From Kineosporia mesophila (GTDB taxonomy: Bacteria > Actinomycetota > Actinomycetes > Actinomycetales > Kineosporiaceae), in contig NZ_JAJOMA010000001.1 in assembly GCF_021129235.1 (NCBI RefSeq), positions 682,001 to 746,000 of the forward strand: a DNA stretch of 64,000 nt, given 5' to 3'. Below, in pieces: positions 1 through 15,000 of this stretch. The notes under the pieces were generated by a model, which was not told the DNA's origin, did not search any database, and saw nothing but the letters and a program-made list of their open reading frames with translations. The position numbers were made by a program, and so were the translations under genes. How positions within the stretch are numbered: position 1 is the stretch's first letter; every line of letters starts with the position of its first letter.

Positions 1-3000
1 GGGATGGACGAGGCCTACGTCCAGGAACTGGCCCGGCTGGACGACCGCGCCTTCGTCTTCACCTCAGATCAGATTCACCAGCAGGAGAGGCTTCTCGCCA
101 AGACCGTCGACGGGCAGGAAGGCAACTGGTTCTACGTGCCCCGCGGCGGCGGTGAGGTCATCAGGCTCGGCGCCGACCTCGGGCACGCCCTGATCCACCA
201 GTTGCCCCGCCGGCTCGGGGGCGGTGGACAGGTGGCTCCCAACCGGCCCGGCATGATGACCAAGGATCTGTACGTCTGGTCGCCCATCGAGGGTCCGGCG
301 CTCCCGAGCCCGGCGCCGGCTTCGGTGATCGACCAGATCTTCAGCGAGCTGAATCCGGACGTCGAGACTCAGATCGACGTCGATCCGGACCTTTTGGTGA
401 CCAGTCAGCACCTGGACCTCGACGCGGGTCTGGAGCAGCAGGTCCGTCAGATGGTCCGGGACGGGATGGCCGCGGCCGGGCAGCGTTCTCCGGACCCGCT
501 GACCGGGATCGGCTCGCTGGCCACCCTCGAGGTGCGGACCCAGCGGTTCGGGTCCGACCCTGCCGTCGTGGTCGAGATCAGCCGGAAGGTCGCGGTCACC
601 TCCGGGACGCCGCAGTGGGCCGTCTTCACGGTCCTGGTACGGACCGGGGCCGAGGACTCGGCACCGGTCTGGGCCGGCCAGATCATCGCCCTGGTGGCGT
701 CCGCGGACCCGGGTGCGTCGCCGGTCCTGCACACCGATCAGGTGCTCAGCGACATTGCCCTGCCGGAGCTGGACAGCGCGGTGGCGATCCGGGCCGACCG
801 GTCCGGCCGGGAGCAGTGGCAGGCCGGGCTCGACACGGCCACCCGGATCCTGACCGAGCACGGATTCGGTTCCCAGGCCGGGGAACTCACGTCGGCCGAC
901 CCGGACCGGCGGTACCAGCTCATCCTGGACGTCCTCGACCAGGTGAACGTCCCGACCTCCGACTTCACCCCGGCGCAGCAGGAGCAGCGGGCGATCTCGG
1001 CCGCGCACGCCCTCTCGGTGCTGACTCAGGACCTCGAGGTGCGCCTGCCGGAACCTGCGAAGGACGCCGCCACTGCGGCCTGGTGGACGAATTGGCTGAA
1101 CCGCAGCCGGGGTCTGCTGGCCGGCGTGCCTGCCGATCAGGCCGACGCGGTCCGGGACGTCAGTGAACGGGTAGTGACGGAGGCCACTGGCGGCAGCAAC
1201 CAGCACATGTCGGCCGCCGGCTCGATGCTCCGGCCGGAGCTTCTCGTCCTACCCGTGCAGCACCTCGCCGTCGCTCCCGCTGCGGAGCAGAACTTCTCCT
1301 CGGACACCGCACGCACTGTGCAGCAGGCGGTTTCGCTGGTCACCCGGATGCTGAACGGCGGCCGGATGCGGATGTCGGGCGGCAACCCGCAAGCCATCGG
1401 CTCGCAGCCGCCTCGAACCTCCGACACCGACGCGCAGTTCGAGACCGAGTCGTTCGACAGCGAGCCGGCCACCCAGACCGGATCGAACCAGGCCACGGTC
1501 TCCAGCCGGGAGCTGATCAGCGCCCGGCAGTTGCTGGACGCCGATGACGGGCAGGTCTCGGAGGAGGACGAGACCGCGGTCGGCCCGTACCGGCCGCAGA
1601 CCCGGGAACCGGTGACGGCGCTGCGGCGCCCGTCCGCCCCGAACCGGCCGACGGCCGAGGAAGAACCGTCCGGGCTGCACGTGGTCGAGCTGCACCCGGG
1701 CTCGGAGGGCAGCGAAACCGGGTCGGAGGAGCCTGAGGGCGCCGTCGCCGCGCCTGGGACGGTGCAGTCGTTGCACTCCGACGGCTCCGGCATTCCGACG
1801 ATCATGGTGACCAGCCCGACCTCGACCCCGATCGTCGAGGTCGTGCCGGGTTCGCGGGTGGCCCGGCCGATGCCCGGTTCCCCGGTACAGATCGACGAGG
1901 TCCCGTTCGGCCAGGACATCCCGTCCGTGGTGGTGACCGCTCCGGGGGCGAACAGGCTGCCGCTGGTCGACGAGATCGCCTTCGGCCCGGTGGAGGACCT
2001 CGAGGAGGCGCCCCGGATTCTGCCGGCGACCCCGATCGACCTGTCCGAGGACTTCGAGCCGGTCCGGGACACCGTCCCGGCCCCCGACCCGCGGATCGCG
2101 GAGCAGGTCGGCCGGTTCGATGCGGTGCGCGAGACGGCCGCGCCCACGCTGGAGCTCAGCCCGACCCGGGACGGTGCCTGGGTGCACCCGGCTGACGTCT
2201 ATCCGGACGCCACCGATCAGGAAGAGGCCGACCACAACGCCGATCCCACCGAACCGGGGTGGACGCTGCACGTCCTGCCGCCGACCCGGCTGGGCGGCGA
2301 GGTCCGGCTCGAGGAGCTCGCGGATCTGCTGTCAGCCACCCCTCTGGACCATCGGCCCACCGCCTACGACCTGCCCGGGAAACTGAGCTGGGACTTGGAG
2401 GACCTGTTCCAGGAGGTCGCCGAGCGGGACGCCGGGACGCCGCGGGAGTGGACCGTGGAGGCGGTCCAGAGGTCTCTGCACGGCCGACGGGTGCTGCTGA
2501 TCGATCCCGAGTCCGACGAACTGCTTCCTGAGCGCCCGGCGCCGGGCCAGATCTTCCCGCCGTGGTGGCAGGAGTGGGTCGAGGCGCTGGGCACTCCGGG
2601 GACCGTCGCGATCGCCGGCCCGGACCGGTCCGGCTTGGTCAGCGATCTGGCCCAGGCCCTGGTGCGCGGTGGAACCGGCGACTACGGCTCGGTCTTCACC
2701 GGTGGGGACGTGCTCCGCCGGCAGCTGAACGCGCTGGTGCGCACGGTCCTGAGCCAGGTTCCGGAATCCGAGCTGAAGGCCGGCTCGGCGACGGCCCACG
2801 CGCTGCGCGAGGCTGTGCGCGACATCACCTGGTTCCTCGACCAGCAGGGCCTCGCCGGGGCAGGCGGGACCGGCCCCGGCGAGAGGGTGTGGCTGGTGTG
2901 GTCACTGGACCCACGCAACTACGACCCGGACCGGATTCAGCAGGCGAGTACCCGCTTCGTCGCCCGGGACGGGACCCGGGCCCGCCGCATTCGAATAACG

Positions 3001-6000
3001 CCGCACATCGCGATGACGTCGGAGCAGGCCCGGGCCCTCGCCTCGCGCGGGGCCGTCGACCTGGTCTACAACGTCCACGGGGGGTCCCGTCCGGACGGCT
3101 GGCGCCGGATCGTCAGCCGCGAGCACAACGGCTTCATCAACGTGGTCCGCGACGACACGGTCACCCTGATCGAGGGTCAGCCGCACTGGAACAGCCCGGT
3201 GCGTGAAGCCCCGGCGGTGAACGCGGTTCAGGCCGGTCTGGACGTGATCCAGCGTGCCCTTACCGACCTGAATTACCCCGTGCTGGCCACCGGCCGGCAC
3301 TGGAGCAATTTCCGGTTCGCCGGCCCGGGCGCCCTGTCCGGCGAGTTGACGGCGCTCGGGACGGGTAAGCATCCGCAGTTCAGCGCCGATCTGCGGATGC
3401 AGACACATCAGAAACTCTGGAGCTGGCTGCACAACCCGCCACCGATCGGCAAGGAGGTGTCCCTGTCCTTGCCGTCTCGCGCGGCCAAGGACCACCGGGA
3501 CACCGTCACGCTCCTCTGGAGCCGGCAAGTTCTCTCTGACGGCCGGATCGGCAACTTCTTCCGGGCGAAGCTGGACGCCCGGCCCCGACGCGAGATGGTC
3601 ATCCTGTTCCCGAGAGACACCCGGGCCGGCCACTCCCGCGGGCCGCGCGTGTACGCCTGGGAGGGCGCTGAGCGCTTCGTCGACGAAGCGGCCGTGAACC
3701 AGCTGCCGTCGCCGATCCAGCGCGCGGCCGGCTTGCTCGACGTGAGCCTGCTCGAGATGGCCCGGCGGCTGCGCCGTCTCGGCCGGCCGGCGGACCTCGA
3801 GGCGCACGCCCAGCAGGTGCTCGAGCCGGCCCTCCTCTCGGACGCGCTGATGGCCGGCGCCCTGGACCAGGCCGCGGCCGCGCACCAAGAGGTCGAGCGC
3901 AGCATCCAGCAATGGAAGTGGGACTATCTGGCGAGGAGGACCCAGGAGCACCTGAAGGAGATCGTCCTGGCCCTGAGCGGGCTGCCGTTGTACTCGGCGG
4001 CGCCCGTCCCAGCGGTCCCTCCGGCCGCCCGGCCGGCCCGGGCCAGGGCTTCGGTCGCTCTCGGCCGGATGAAGTCCGTGCGGGCGGTTCAGGCTCACCT
4101 CCCGATCGACTGGATGCTCGAACGGGCCCAGGCCTCCGGACAGGACTTCGAAAGCTGGGTCGACGAAACGCTGGCGGGTGACCCCGCGATGGTCCGGCAG
4201 CTGCGCCGGGAGGCACAACGGACGTCGGTCCTGGTGCCGGGGGCCACGGCAGACCACGGTCTGCCGTCCGAGCTGATCGCCGAGGCCGTCGACCACGAGG
4301 TGCCGCTGGACTTCCTCTATCGGAAGGCCAAGAGGCTTGCCGTCGACGAGACCTTCACGACGATTTACGCGGGCCTGGTCCAGGATGCCGTCCGCCGGGT
4401 CGAGCAGGGCCTGCCGGCCCTGGTCCCGCAGCTGGACGACCTGAAGCTGCCCACCGACCTGATCCACCGGGCCGGCGCGCTGGGAATGGATCTGCAGACC
4501 CGGTTCGACGAAGCGGTCCAGGCCGGGGCCGAGGCGGACTTCGAGGACTCGATCCGTCAGCTGGTCCAGATCGCCGAGCAGGCCGCGGAGGCGGGGGAGG
4601 ACGAGGACACCCTTCAGCTCCTCAACCAGACCACTCCCCAGCCCGCCCCGCAGCCCGCCGTCGGGGAGACCCGGCAGGCTCCGGCCGAACCGGATACCGT
4701 TCTCCCCGAGGACGTTCTGGCCACGGCCGAGGCCGGTCTGCCCAGTCGGCTGCGCCGCGAGGCGGGCATTTTCGGGGTCGACATCCGTCCCCTGGCAGTC
4801 AACTGGTTCACCCAGGACCTGGCCGCTGAGCACGCCGACTTCGCCGCCTACGTCCGTGGCTTCGTCAACCGCGCGGGCAAGCGGCCGGCGAGAGTCGACC
4901 CGGACGTTCAGGTGGTGGCGGACGAGCTGGCCCAGCTGCAGGACCTGAATCTCGGCCGGGGCGTGCTGGCGAACAACGGTGCGGACGCCGCGGCGGCCGT
5001 GGAGCAGTGGCGGCTGGACAACGCCGAACTCGCCGATCAGGCCGATGCGAGGCGGTTGCCGCTGGACGAACTGTACGAGGAGTGGGTCGAACTTCAGCGG
5101 TACCGGGACTTCAGCCAGCAGGTCCAGGCCGCGATCGACCGGCGTGCGACAGCGCCGGTCACACTCGGTTTCGATTCGCGCGCCGCGCAGAACGAGCCCA
5201 GCTCCATCAAGAGCTGGCGGCCCTCGGTGCACCCCGAGGCGGAGGGACGCTTCGAACCCCCGGCCCTGGTGACGGAACCGGAACCCGGGCCGCAGCCGCA
5301 GCCGCAGTTGGAGCCGCAGCCGGTACCGGACCCCAGCGATCTCGACCTGGGTCTGGAGCTGGCCCGCACGATCCGCACGAACGCGTCCCTGCCGGACAGC
5401 GGCCACCCGGCCGGGGAAGCGGGACTGCACCAGCTGCCGCAGGTGTTCGGGGCCGGCGTCCACACCCTGTCCGAGGTGCCGGCCGAATGGCTCCCGGCGG
5501 TGGCCAAGGTCCTCCAGTACCTCGGTGGCCGATCGGTGGCCTGGGTCTTCCTCGACCACGGCCTGCCCCAGCAGCGGCTGATCAACCTCTGGGGTCAGGA
5601 CCGGGACCCCACGGTCTGGTCCGACCCCCGGTCCGAAAGTGGTTCTCCGGCGGAGCATCTGGACACGCTGCCGGCCTCGACCGGCCTCGCGCGGGTCTTC
5701 GTCGTCGACGGCGTCTCCGCAGTCCAGCCGCAGTTCATCGCTGATCAGGCGAACCGGCTGGTCTCCAGTCTGGTCTCGCCGTCGGTACAGGCCGTGCTGG
5801 ACCGGGTGGACGCCCACACCGCCCGGCTGAACCAGCAGGTCACGGACGGGCACGCCGCCCTGCGCAAGATCAACCGGATGATCCGCGAGGGCGTGCCCGA
5901 GCCCCTGAACGGGGAGAAGCCGCTGCGCCCGGGCAATAAGAACCAGCTCGCCCGGCTGGAGGCGCGGCAGATCGACGACCAGCAGGTGCGGGAAGCGATC

Positions 6001-9000
6001 GTAACCTTGTGGACCGCGTACCAGGCGGTGCCGAGTCTCGACGCCCTGCTGGTGGACCTGGCCCAGAACGCCTCGGCCACGCTGGGCAGTTTCGCTCCCG
6101 AGAAGGTCCGGGACAACTTCGGGCTGGTCCGGTCCATCCTGAAGGCCGGCACCGGTGAGGAACCGAGCCGGGACGCGACCGCCGGGATGGTCCGGCTGGA
6201 GCGGCTGACCGACATCGTCGGGCTGGCTTTGGCGGTCAGCCCGGCGAGCGAGCTGCACTCCGGGTCCGTGACCGCTCTGGCACTGCAGCAGATGATCCGC
6301 ACGATGGTGGACGGTCTCGGCGTCTCCCGGGGTCGCGGCTTCGGCGGGGCGCGCCCGGACCAGGCCCCCATCGAACCGGACGTTCAGGAGGAGTCCGAGA
6401 GCGAGGCCGGGGAGGAAGTGCCTGAGCCGGACCTCGAGGTCCTGCAGGTGACCAACACCGTGTCCGGCACGATCGCCACCGCGATGGTGAAGTCGCCGAA
6501 GCCGCCGTCCCGCAGCGAACTCGCGCAACTTCAGAAGGACGTCCTGTCCGCGGTGCACAATCTGCTGCGCACCAGTGCCTTCTCCGACCTCCTGCCGATC
6601 GTGGCGCCTACCCGCAGCGCCGCCAAGGGCAAGGGAACCAGCACCACGGTCGACGTGACGGCCACCAACATGTCCCGCCGGGCCCGCGGCAACCTGGAGG
6701 CCCTGGTCAACCTGACCGACCCGGAGAACCTGGCCAGGCTGTGGGGAACGCAGGAGACCTCGATCACCAGCGAGCCGCTGGAGCCGCGCAAGCTGGCCCA
6801 GATGGTGTCCAAGAAGTGGGTCACCGTCGAGCTGAACCGGCATCCGGACAAGGGCCTGACGATCACCTCCAGTGACGAGCCGACCAAGCTGGTGATCCGG
6901 AGCAAGCACCAGCCCCGGCTGGTGGGTGGGCTCTCCACCCGCGAGATCGGCAGTCAGGTGTTCTCGTCGGCCTCGGAGTCGGAGTCCACGGCCCCCATGC
7001 ACCTGGCCTTCGACCGGGACGGGATGCCGACCTTCCAGGCCGGTGAGGTCCTGCTCGCACTGCCGCCGAGGGTCTCCGCCGCGCAGCCGTCCCGTCCGTC
7101 CAGCAGCTACCGCGGGGTGCCGCCGCGTAACCTGCCCAACGAGGCCAAGCTCGACAACCCGCCGGCGGACCTGGACTGGGACCGGCGGGGCGAGGGCACG
7201 CCGCAGACCCCGGCTCAGTTGCGCGCGCTGCCGATGGACCTGCCGTCGGTCGAGCAACGCCTGCAGCAGCTTTCGAGCCGTCGCCGGCAGAAGCTGATGA
7301 AGCAGGCCGAGGCGGTGATCGAGGAGCACCAGTACGTGCCGGGGACCTCCGAGCACGGCTGGGACCGGCTGATCAAGGGCTACCGGCCGGAGGTGCTCAG
7401 CCGGATCGCCGACGTCCTGCACCTCACGCAGACCCGGGACTGGCGGGTTCTCAGCAGCCGGGACTTCGCCGGGTACTTCGTCGAGGAGTACCTGCTCTCC
7501 CGCCCGCTGCCCTGGCCCAAGGAGACGGCGGAACCGGAGCCGGCCCCGGCCGAGGACGAGCCCATGATGCGGGGCGCCCTTCCGGCCCGCGAGACGGTGA
7601 CCCAGGAACCGGAGCAGGAGCCGGAGCAGGCCGACCCGAGCAGCACCGAGCTGGTCCCGGCGCCCCGGGCCGCGAACGACCTGGACAGCGAAGCGATCGA
7701 CGGTGCGGTCGGCGAGTACCGGGACTTCCGGGCTCCCCGGCCGGATCCGGAGGCGGCCGCGGCCGCGATGAAGGAATTCATCGGCACGCTGTCCTGGGAC
7801 GTCGAGCCGGGCCCGGCCACGATCACCTCGGCGGCCCGGACCCTGCTGGACGGGCTGGGTCTTCTTCCGGTCCGCTCGCCTCTGGCCGGCCCGCTCGGCG
7901 CGGCCGTGGCCGCGGGCCTCTACCGTTCCTCGGCCGACCTGCTGACCACCGACGTCAGCCCGCTGGCCTGGCCGATCCGGCTGGCCGGCATGCTGCTGGA
8001 CGACCGGCGGGCGGGGGAGTCCTGGCCGGCCCTGGGGATCCGGACCCTGACCGACGAGATCGCCGCCGACGTCAACCGGTGGATCGACGACGACTTCCCG
8101 GTGGACGAGGTGCCGCGGGCCGTCGTCGACGGCCTGCGGCTGAAGGACGAGCCGGACCCCGGCGTCCAGGCCGTGCTGCAGTTGACCGCGAAGCTCCTGG
8201 ACCACCCGATCCGGGTGATCACGGCCACCGGTGGGAGCCACCGGTTCCCGGTCGACAGCGACCGGCCGGACCTGGTGCTGGTGCAGGACGGGTCGGGGGT
8301 GCTGCTGGCCACGGTGCCGCAGACCGCGGTGCCGGCCCTGTTGCCGTTCGGTCGGTCCGGCGTGCTGCGGGCCGGGGCGATGTCCACCGTCGGGGGAATG
8401 ACCTCCGACGCGGCCGCCTTCGGCATCCTGCACCGCTTCCTGCAGGCCGTCACCGGTGCCGGGGAGGTCGAGGGGTTCGATCAGGAGGCCGCCGAGAACC
8501 TGGTCGGCCAGTGGCGGCAGGTGCTGACCGGGACCACCACCGTCAAGGGCAAGGCGCCGGCCGTCGGGCTGGCCCCGGTGCTCGAGCGGACCCAGCGGGA
8601 CGCCGGCCGGCAGGTGCCGCCCTCCGCGACCCCGGACGAGCTGATCAAGGTGCACCCGCGCTCGGGCGACCCCAACCGGCTCACCGGTTTCCAGAAGCGG
8701 GTGCTGGCTGGTCAGGGCCGCGCGGCGCTGTGGACCAAGCCGGGCGGAGACTCGTTCTTCGAGGCGCTGGCCCTGGCCGGCAAGCACGGTCTGCAGCCGC
8801 TGGCCGGACTGGCCGACTGGCCGGCCAGCGCGATCCGGCTCGCCTTCGCGGCACTGCTGCAGGCCGACCTGGTCGGGGCCGGCGGCCGGTCCATGCCTCT
8901 GCTGGGCATCGACGAGGCCCGGTTCGCCGCGCACAAGGACCACTTCCTGCGCCAGCTGGGGCAACTGTCCCGGCCCGGTCAGGACGCGCCGCCGCTGATG

Positions 9001-12000
9001 ATCGAGTCCCTGGCCCGGGTCGTGCCGCAGATCTTCGGCGTCGAGGTCAACCTGATCAGCCCGACCCGCCACGTGCTGACGACCGAGGCGCAGGAGGCGT
9101 CCGGCCGCCCCGTGCTGTGGCTCGCCGCCGGTGCCGACGGCCAGGTGATGCCGGCCGTCCCGGTGACCGAGGACCATGACGTGATCCGCCGGTCGGTGCC
9201 GGCCGGGACCGACCCGGCTGGGCTGGAGGGCCCGCCGGTGGACAAGCCGGCCCTGATCCTGCCCGGGCCCGATTCGATCACCCACCGCAACGGCATGCCC
9301 CGGTCCGGCCTCCCCTACGCGGACGAGGTGGTGCGCCAGGCGCTCGCCGCCGCGGTCGCCGAGGGCGAGACCCTGCCGATCAAACCGCTCAGCCAGGCGT
9401 CTTCGACGGTGCTGCGCAAGGGCCGGGCGCCGGGTCCGCGTTCGGATGGCCGGGTGCGGGAGCGGTGGAGCCGCACGGACGCCGCGGAATCCCGCGAGAT
9501 CCTCGAACGCAAGCTCGAGCAGGCGCTGATGGACAACGCCCGCGAACTCTTCACCGACGGCGACGTCATCGACATCGGGGACGTCGAGGTCCTGGTGAAG
9601 TACGAGCCCAGCCACGCGGACTTCGTGCCCGACCCGCTCGGCTCGGTGGACGACGTGCGCACCGGGGAGCCGAGCGCGAAGATCCAGGGCGACGGTCAGA
9701 AGCCCGCGCCGGCGGAGTTGAAGGCCGGCCAGACCACCCACGGCGGTTTCACCCTCGGGGGTAACAGCAACAGCTACTCGGGCCTGATGGAGCGCACGGC
9801 GCTGCGAGCCGGTGCGGCCTTCGGTGTCGGGATCGCTCCGGGACTGTTCGAGGTGTTCCGCTTCGGGATCTCCCTGTCACTGACCATGAACCAGCTCGAC
9901 CGGGGGATCGGGGCCTTCAGCGACGTCGAGTCGGCCCGGGTCGCGGACAACCGGGCCGCCTCGGAATTGCTGCAGTACCGGCCCAACGTCGTGGTCAGGG
10001 TCCGGCGCGCCGACAGCGGGCTGAGCTGGGACCAGGCCCGGGAGGTGTGGTCCAGCGCCAAGGCCCATCCGGCCGGGCAGAAGCCGCTGCTGCTGTGGGT
10101 GCCCGAGCACTACCTCAAGGCCCCCGGCCGGCAGATCCAGGCGATCGCCCCGACCGGCCGGTCGCCGCAGGCGCGGGCCGACCGCAAGATGTTCGAGGAC
10201 AACTCCGAGCGGCTGCCGGACCATCCCTTCGTCGCCGGGCTGACCGGGATGGCGAAGGCCGGGGACCTGATCCGGGCGCACCTGGCCGCCCGGGGCCTGC
10301 AGTTGCCCCAGTCCGCCCGCAAGGAGCTGCGGCAGGCGCTGAGCCAGGTCAAGTACAACCTCGAGCAGGCGGTGAACCTGCGGCTGGATCTGGCCGAGGC
10401 CGGTGTGCCGGACGGCGGTCACGTGTTCACCGTGCACACCGGACGGGGCCGCCCGCTGGCCACGATCACCGTGCAGAGCAAGCGGCTCGGCGGCATCACG
10501 CGGATCGGCGCCACCGAGGCCAAGGACCTTCTGGAGCGGGTGCAGACGCTGATTCGGGGAGCGTCCGACCGGCAGAACACCAAGAACGAGACCAACGTCC
10601 AGCTCTCGGCCGAGTTCGGGCTGTACCCGCTGCCGAAGGTGAGTGTCGGGGTCGGCCTGTTCATGGCCTGGGCCTGGACCAACACCGACACCACCTCGGC
10701 GGCCCAGACCGGCCTGCACGTCAACGTCAACAAGCACGTCCTTGGTTCGGCCGGCTACCACGTCCACCTGCGCCACCGCTTCCTGGTGGCGATGGCCGGC
10801 CGCCCGGACGAGCCGTCCCAGACGCTGGGTCCGGTGGACGGCGACGCCATGCTGCGGATCCCGCAGATGGAGGCGTTCGCGTACGACTTCCCGGTCGACG
10901 CCGACTCGCTGCGCCGGACGGTGCCGGACGGCACCACGAACGTCACCTTCAGCCCCTCCGCGATCGACGACAAGAGCACTCCGGCCGGCGAACTCGCGGA
11001 CGTGCGGCTGGACCCGCCGCTCACCGACGGGTACGGCTTCCACACCGCCCTGATCCGGCACCCCGACGCGGGCGTGACGAACATCCTGCGGCAGGTGCTC
11101 GACGAGCTCGCCCAGGCCGGTTTCGTGCCCCGGGACTGGGCGCGGTTGCTGTACGCCTGGAAGACCCACCAGAGCCGGGACGGGCGCCGGCGGCTGGGCG
11201 GCGCGGACATGCAGTTCGGGGTGTCCAGCAAGATCGCCAACCTGCGGATCGTGCTGAACAACATCTCCCTCTCCGGTTTCGACGCCGGGTACGACGAGAT
11301 GCACCAGAACGATCCCGGCGACCCGGACGTGGACAAGGTCGGGCTGTCGTTCCTGCTGCGCGGTGATCCGTCCGTGGGCAAGACCCGGCGCGCCCTGGTC
11401 ACCCTTTTCGGTCATTCCGACGTGACGAGCCTGAAAAGCGTTGACGCGAAGGGCAATTCGATCACGTTCCAGCGGCGGACACCGGCGTTCACGGTCGCGT
11501 ACCTGGACATCCCGATCGGGGTGGCCAGTTACGGCATGGGCGGGGGCAAGAAGTTCACCTTCGGCGTCCGCGGCAGCGTGGGTGAGAACCTGCTGCAGAT
11601 GTGGAGCGTCAGCGCCCAGTACGAGCGGGTGATCGGCGCCAGCGTGAACGACACCATGGTGGGCAACGTCCCGATCGTCATCGAGCCCACCGACAAGCTC
11701 GACGAGCACAAGGTGCTCGAGAGGTACCGGGCGAAGATCGGTTACGGGGAGCTGACCCCGCGGGGCCGCGACCATGCCGTCTACCGGGGCATGGACGGCG
11801 TGACCCGGACCTGGCTGAGCACCGAGGTCCAGATGCCGGTCACGGCCTACCTGCCGCAGCCGTTCCACAGCACCGCCCACCCGCCGCAGACCGTGAACCA
11901 GACGCTGGACGTCCGGGCCCTGGAGTCCGGGGTCGTCTTCTACTTGGACATGCACGGTGTGCTGACCCAGATGCTGCGCATGCAGAGCCGGTTCACGCAT

Positions 12001-15000
12001 CCGGACGCTTCCGCCGCGATACCCGTCCGGAACGTCTTCAGCCAGGTCAACACCAGGTCCTGGGCCGGGTCGACGCTGGCTGGGGACTTCCAGATGGCGC
12101 TGTTCCAGGCCGGTCTCGTGACGAACAAGAAGGGCGGGCTCCGGCTGGCCGCCCAGGCCGGCCAGCCGGTGGTGCTCGGCCGCTCGACGGACCCGGTGGT
12201 GACCGCGAAGGTGCGGGCGAACATCCGGGAGATCGCCACCAGCATCTCCCGTGGGCACGGGTTCAGTGCCTCGACGGGCCTGCGGCTGGGCGATTCGGTC
12301 GCCGATGCCGACCACGTCAGCGGGGTCAACACCGAGATCGGGATGAACATCCGGTACGGCCGCAACCGTAACCAGGGGCAGAGCAACACCTCCGGCGTGG
12401 AGACCCTGCACATCGACATCCACAGCGTCGTCGCCGTGGCCGTCCCGCTGACCTTCGAGGCCGGCAGTTTCGCCGAGAAGAGCAACAAGTTCTGGTTCAC
12501 CTACCCGACCACCGACACGGTGACGATCGCCGGCCAGCGCTGGGCGATCGTCCTGTGGCCGGAGCAGTGGGCGATCCGCAACTTCGGCCGGGACTGGGGC
12601 CCGATGACCGAGACGCTGCTGATGGACGCGCTGCGGCGTTGGGAGGGGGTGCACCTCCAGGACGGCGAGAAACCGCTGACGTTGAGCAACGAGGTGGTCG
12701 GCTCGGTGCTGGACCGGATGGACCGGGAGATGCCGGTGACCCCGGAGGACGAGCACTGGGCCGCGCGGCAGTCCTTCCGGGACACCCACGCCAGTGGGGA
12801 CCGGGACGCCCTGACGGTGCGGCTGCGGGAGATCGGCAAGACCAAGGAGCAGCTCGCGCAGCTGCCGTACCTGGTCAGGACCGATGGTGGCCCGGTAGCC
12901 CTGGGCCACCACGGCGTCATGGACATGACCTTCCACGAGAAGCTGCCGGGCGTCGGCCCGCGCAGTCTGCCGACGCCGGTCTCGGCGCTGGAGGCGGTGC
13001 AGGGCGCCGTCGAGGAGGCCGCCCCGGGCCTGCTGGGGGCGCTCGGCCGGGACTGGGAGATCATGGGCGCACCGCCGGCCAGCGTCCTGGGCCGGTTGCT
13101 GAAGAAGCTCTTCGGGGGCAAGCCGATGTCCGGGCGGCTGGCGAACGGGACCGACTTCCTGCGGGTCCTGCTCTCCGGTGGACGGGTGATGGGCTGGGCC
13201 GACGACATGATGCACACCAAGGGCATGTCGTTCCAGCTGGTGAACACGCGAGCCGGCTCGGTGGAGGACATCCTGGAGGTCCGGCTCACCCTGCGCCTGA
13301 CCTCCGAGCCGGAGATCACCGGTTACACGCCGGGCACCGGTCAGGAGATCTTCGACCACAACTACAAGGGGCAGAGCCGGGGCAAGAGCAAGGACGTCAG
13401 CTACGGCGGCACCGTGGGCAAGATCGGGCTGGCCGGTGCGGAGGCGACCAAGAAGGTCTCCGGCGCCCCGCAGCTGGACGTCGGCGGCGGCCGGCACAGT
13501 TCGAAGAACACCTCACAGCTGGAGACCCGGGAGGACACCGAGTCCACGTTCCTGGCGGAGTACCAGCACCGGGTGCAGTTCGAGTGGGACGTCGAGGTGA
13601 CGCCTCTGCTGATGCCGAAGCGGCCGGTCAACAACGTCGCGAAGATCGCGCTGGACGCCTTCACCGGTCGCGGCCGGACGGTGCGCCGCACCTACGCCGG
13701 TGACATGGAGTTCTACATCCCGGCCCCGTACGTAGAGGCCGAACCGCTGGCGCCCTCGCTGGACCCGTACGACCTGACGCCGGCCCCTTCGCTGCAGAGC
13801 ACCAAGCTGTCGGCCGCGTTCCTGGACAAGGCCATTGACGCCGCCTACGAGCTGTTTGGCCGGGTCGCCGGAGACCAGGCGAACGACACCGCCTATCGGC
13901 CCCCGGTGGGTCTTTCCGGCGCGCTCACCCGTACCTCCGACCGCACCCACCTGCCGGACATCCTCGCCGAGCAGGGGTGGCAGCTGCTGGCCGGCGTCCC
14001 GATGCCGGGCAAGACCCGGGAACGGGTCGACCTGTACTTCAAGGGGGAGATCACCGAGCTCGAGCCGACTCACGGGATGGAGGGGCTGGGCAGCGGCAAC
14101 TACGTCAAGCACCAGGTCGGAACCAGTGTCGGCGCCTCCAAGGACGACATGCGGGTGACCTTGACCGGTTCGGCCGCCGGAGCCGAACAGCTCAAGGGGC
14201 CGGATACGGCGCCCGCCGGGGGCTCGAGCAACCCCAGCGGGACGACCAACCCGACCGGGGCGACGAACCCGTCGCACCTGGACGACCCGTGGCGCACCGA
14301 CACCGTCAGCCCTTCCGGAGCCCTGGACCGTAAGGCGCCGCAGGGCGATGGCCGCTCCTCGGCGGTGAACAAGCGAATCGAGGCGCACGCCAAACTCTCC
14401 GGCACGAGTTTCGAGTCCTACTTGCTGACCGGGCGTTTCCGCGGCCTGTTGCTGGCGGTGCCGCACAAGGCCCGCTTCACCCACATCACCCGGTTCCCGT
14501 CCCTTCAGCAGGGCAGCGACGTGATCCAGGGCAGCATCTGGGGCAGCGCACCGGCCCATGTCGTGAACGAAGTGCTGACGCGGCAGGACGAGAAGCGGCG
14601 CACGGCCACCTATCAGACCTCCGACCCGGACCCCCTGCAGACCTGGTCCGGCCCGGACGCCCTGACCCCTCACTACCAGCTGGACCGGTTGCTGGCCGGG
14701 GCCGTCCGGACGAACCCGGACTGGCGCGCCGCCGTCGACGAGGTCTCCGGGTACATCGCCAAGCACAGCCGTTACCACCAGCTGGTGCTGGAGACCTCGC
14801 CAGGCTTCCGGGCGCTGGTGCGGTACCTGTCGGTGGCGCACTGGGCGATCGACGAGCTCGATCGCACCAACCCGGCCCAGGCCCAGGTGGTGCGCCGGCA
14901 GCTGGACCAGAAACTCGGCTCCGAGCTGCTGGAGCTGAGCGTGCCGCAGGGGCCGGCGGCCGCCGAGGTGGCCCGGGTCGACGGCGAGATCCAGAGCCTG

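Noticed and set aside
2902-9741. Minus-strand open frame of 2,279 codons inside the giant gene
   Set aside because: Arg/Pro/Gly/His-rich translation without domains; it mirrors third-position G/C bias of the plus-strand gene. The same applies to minus-strand frames at 9877-13497, 13513-16044 and 17509-21459.
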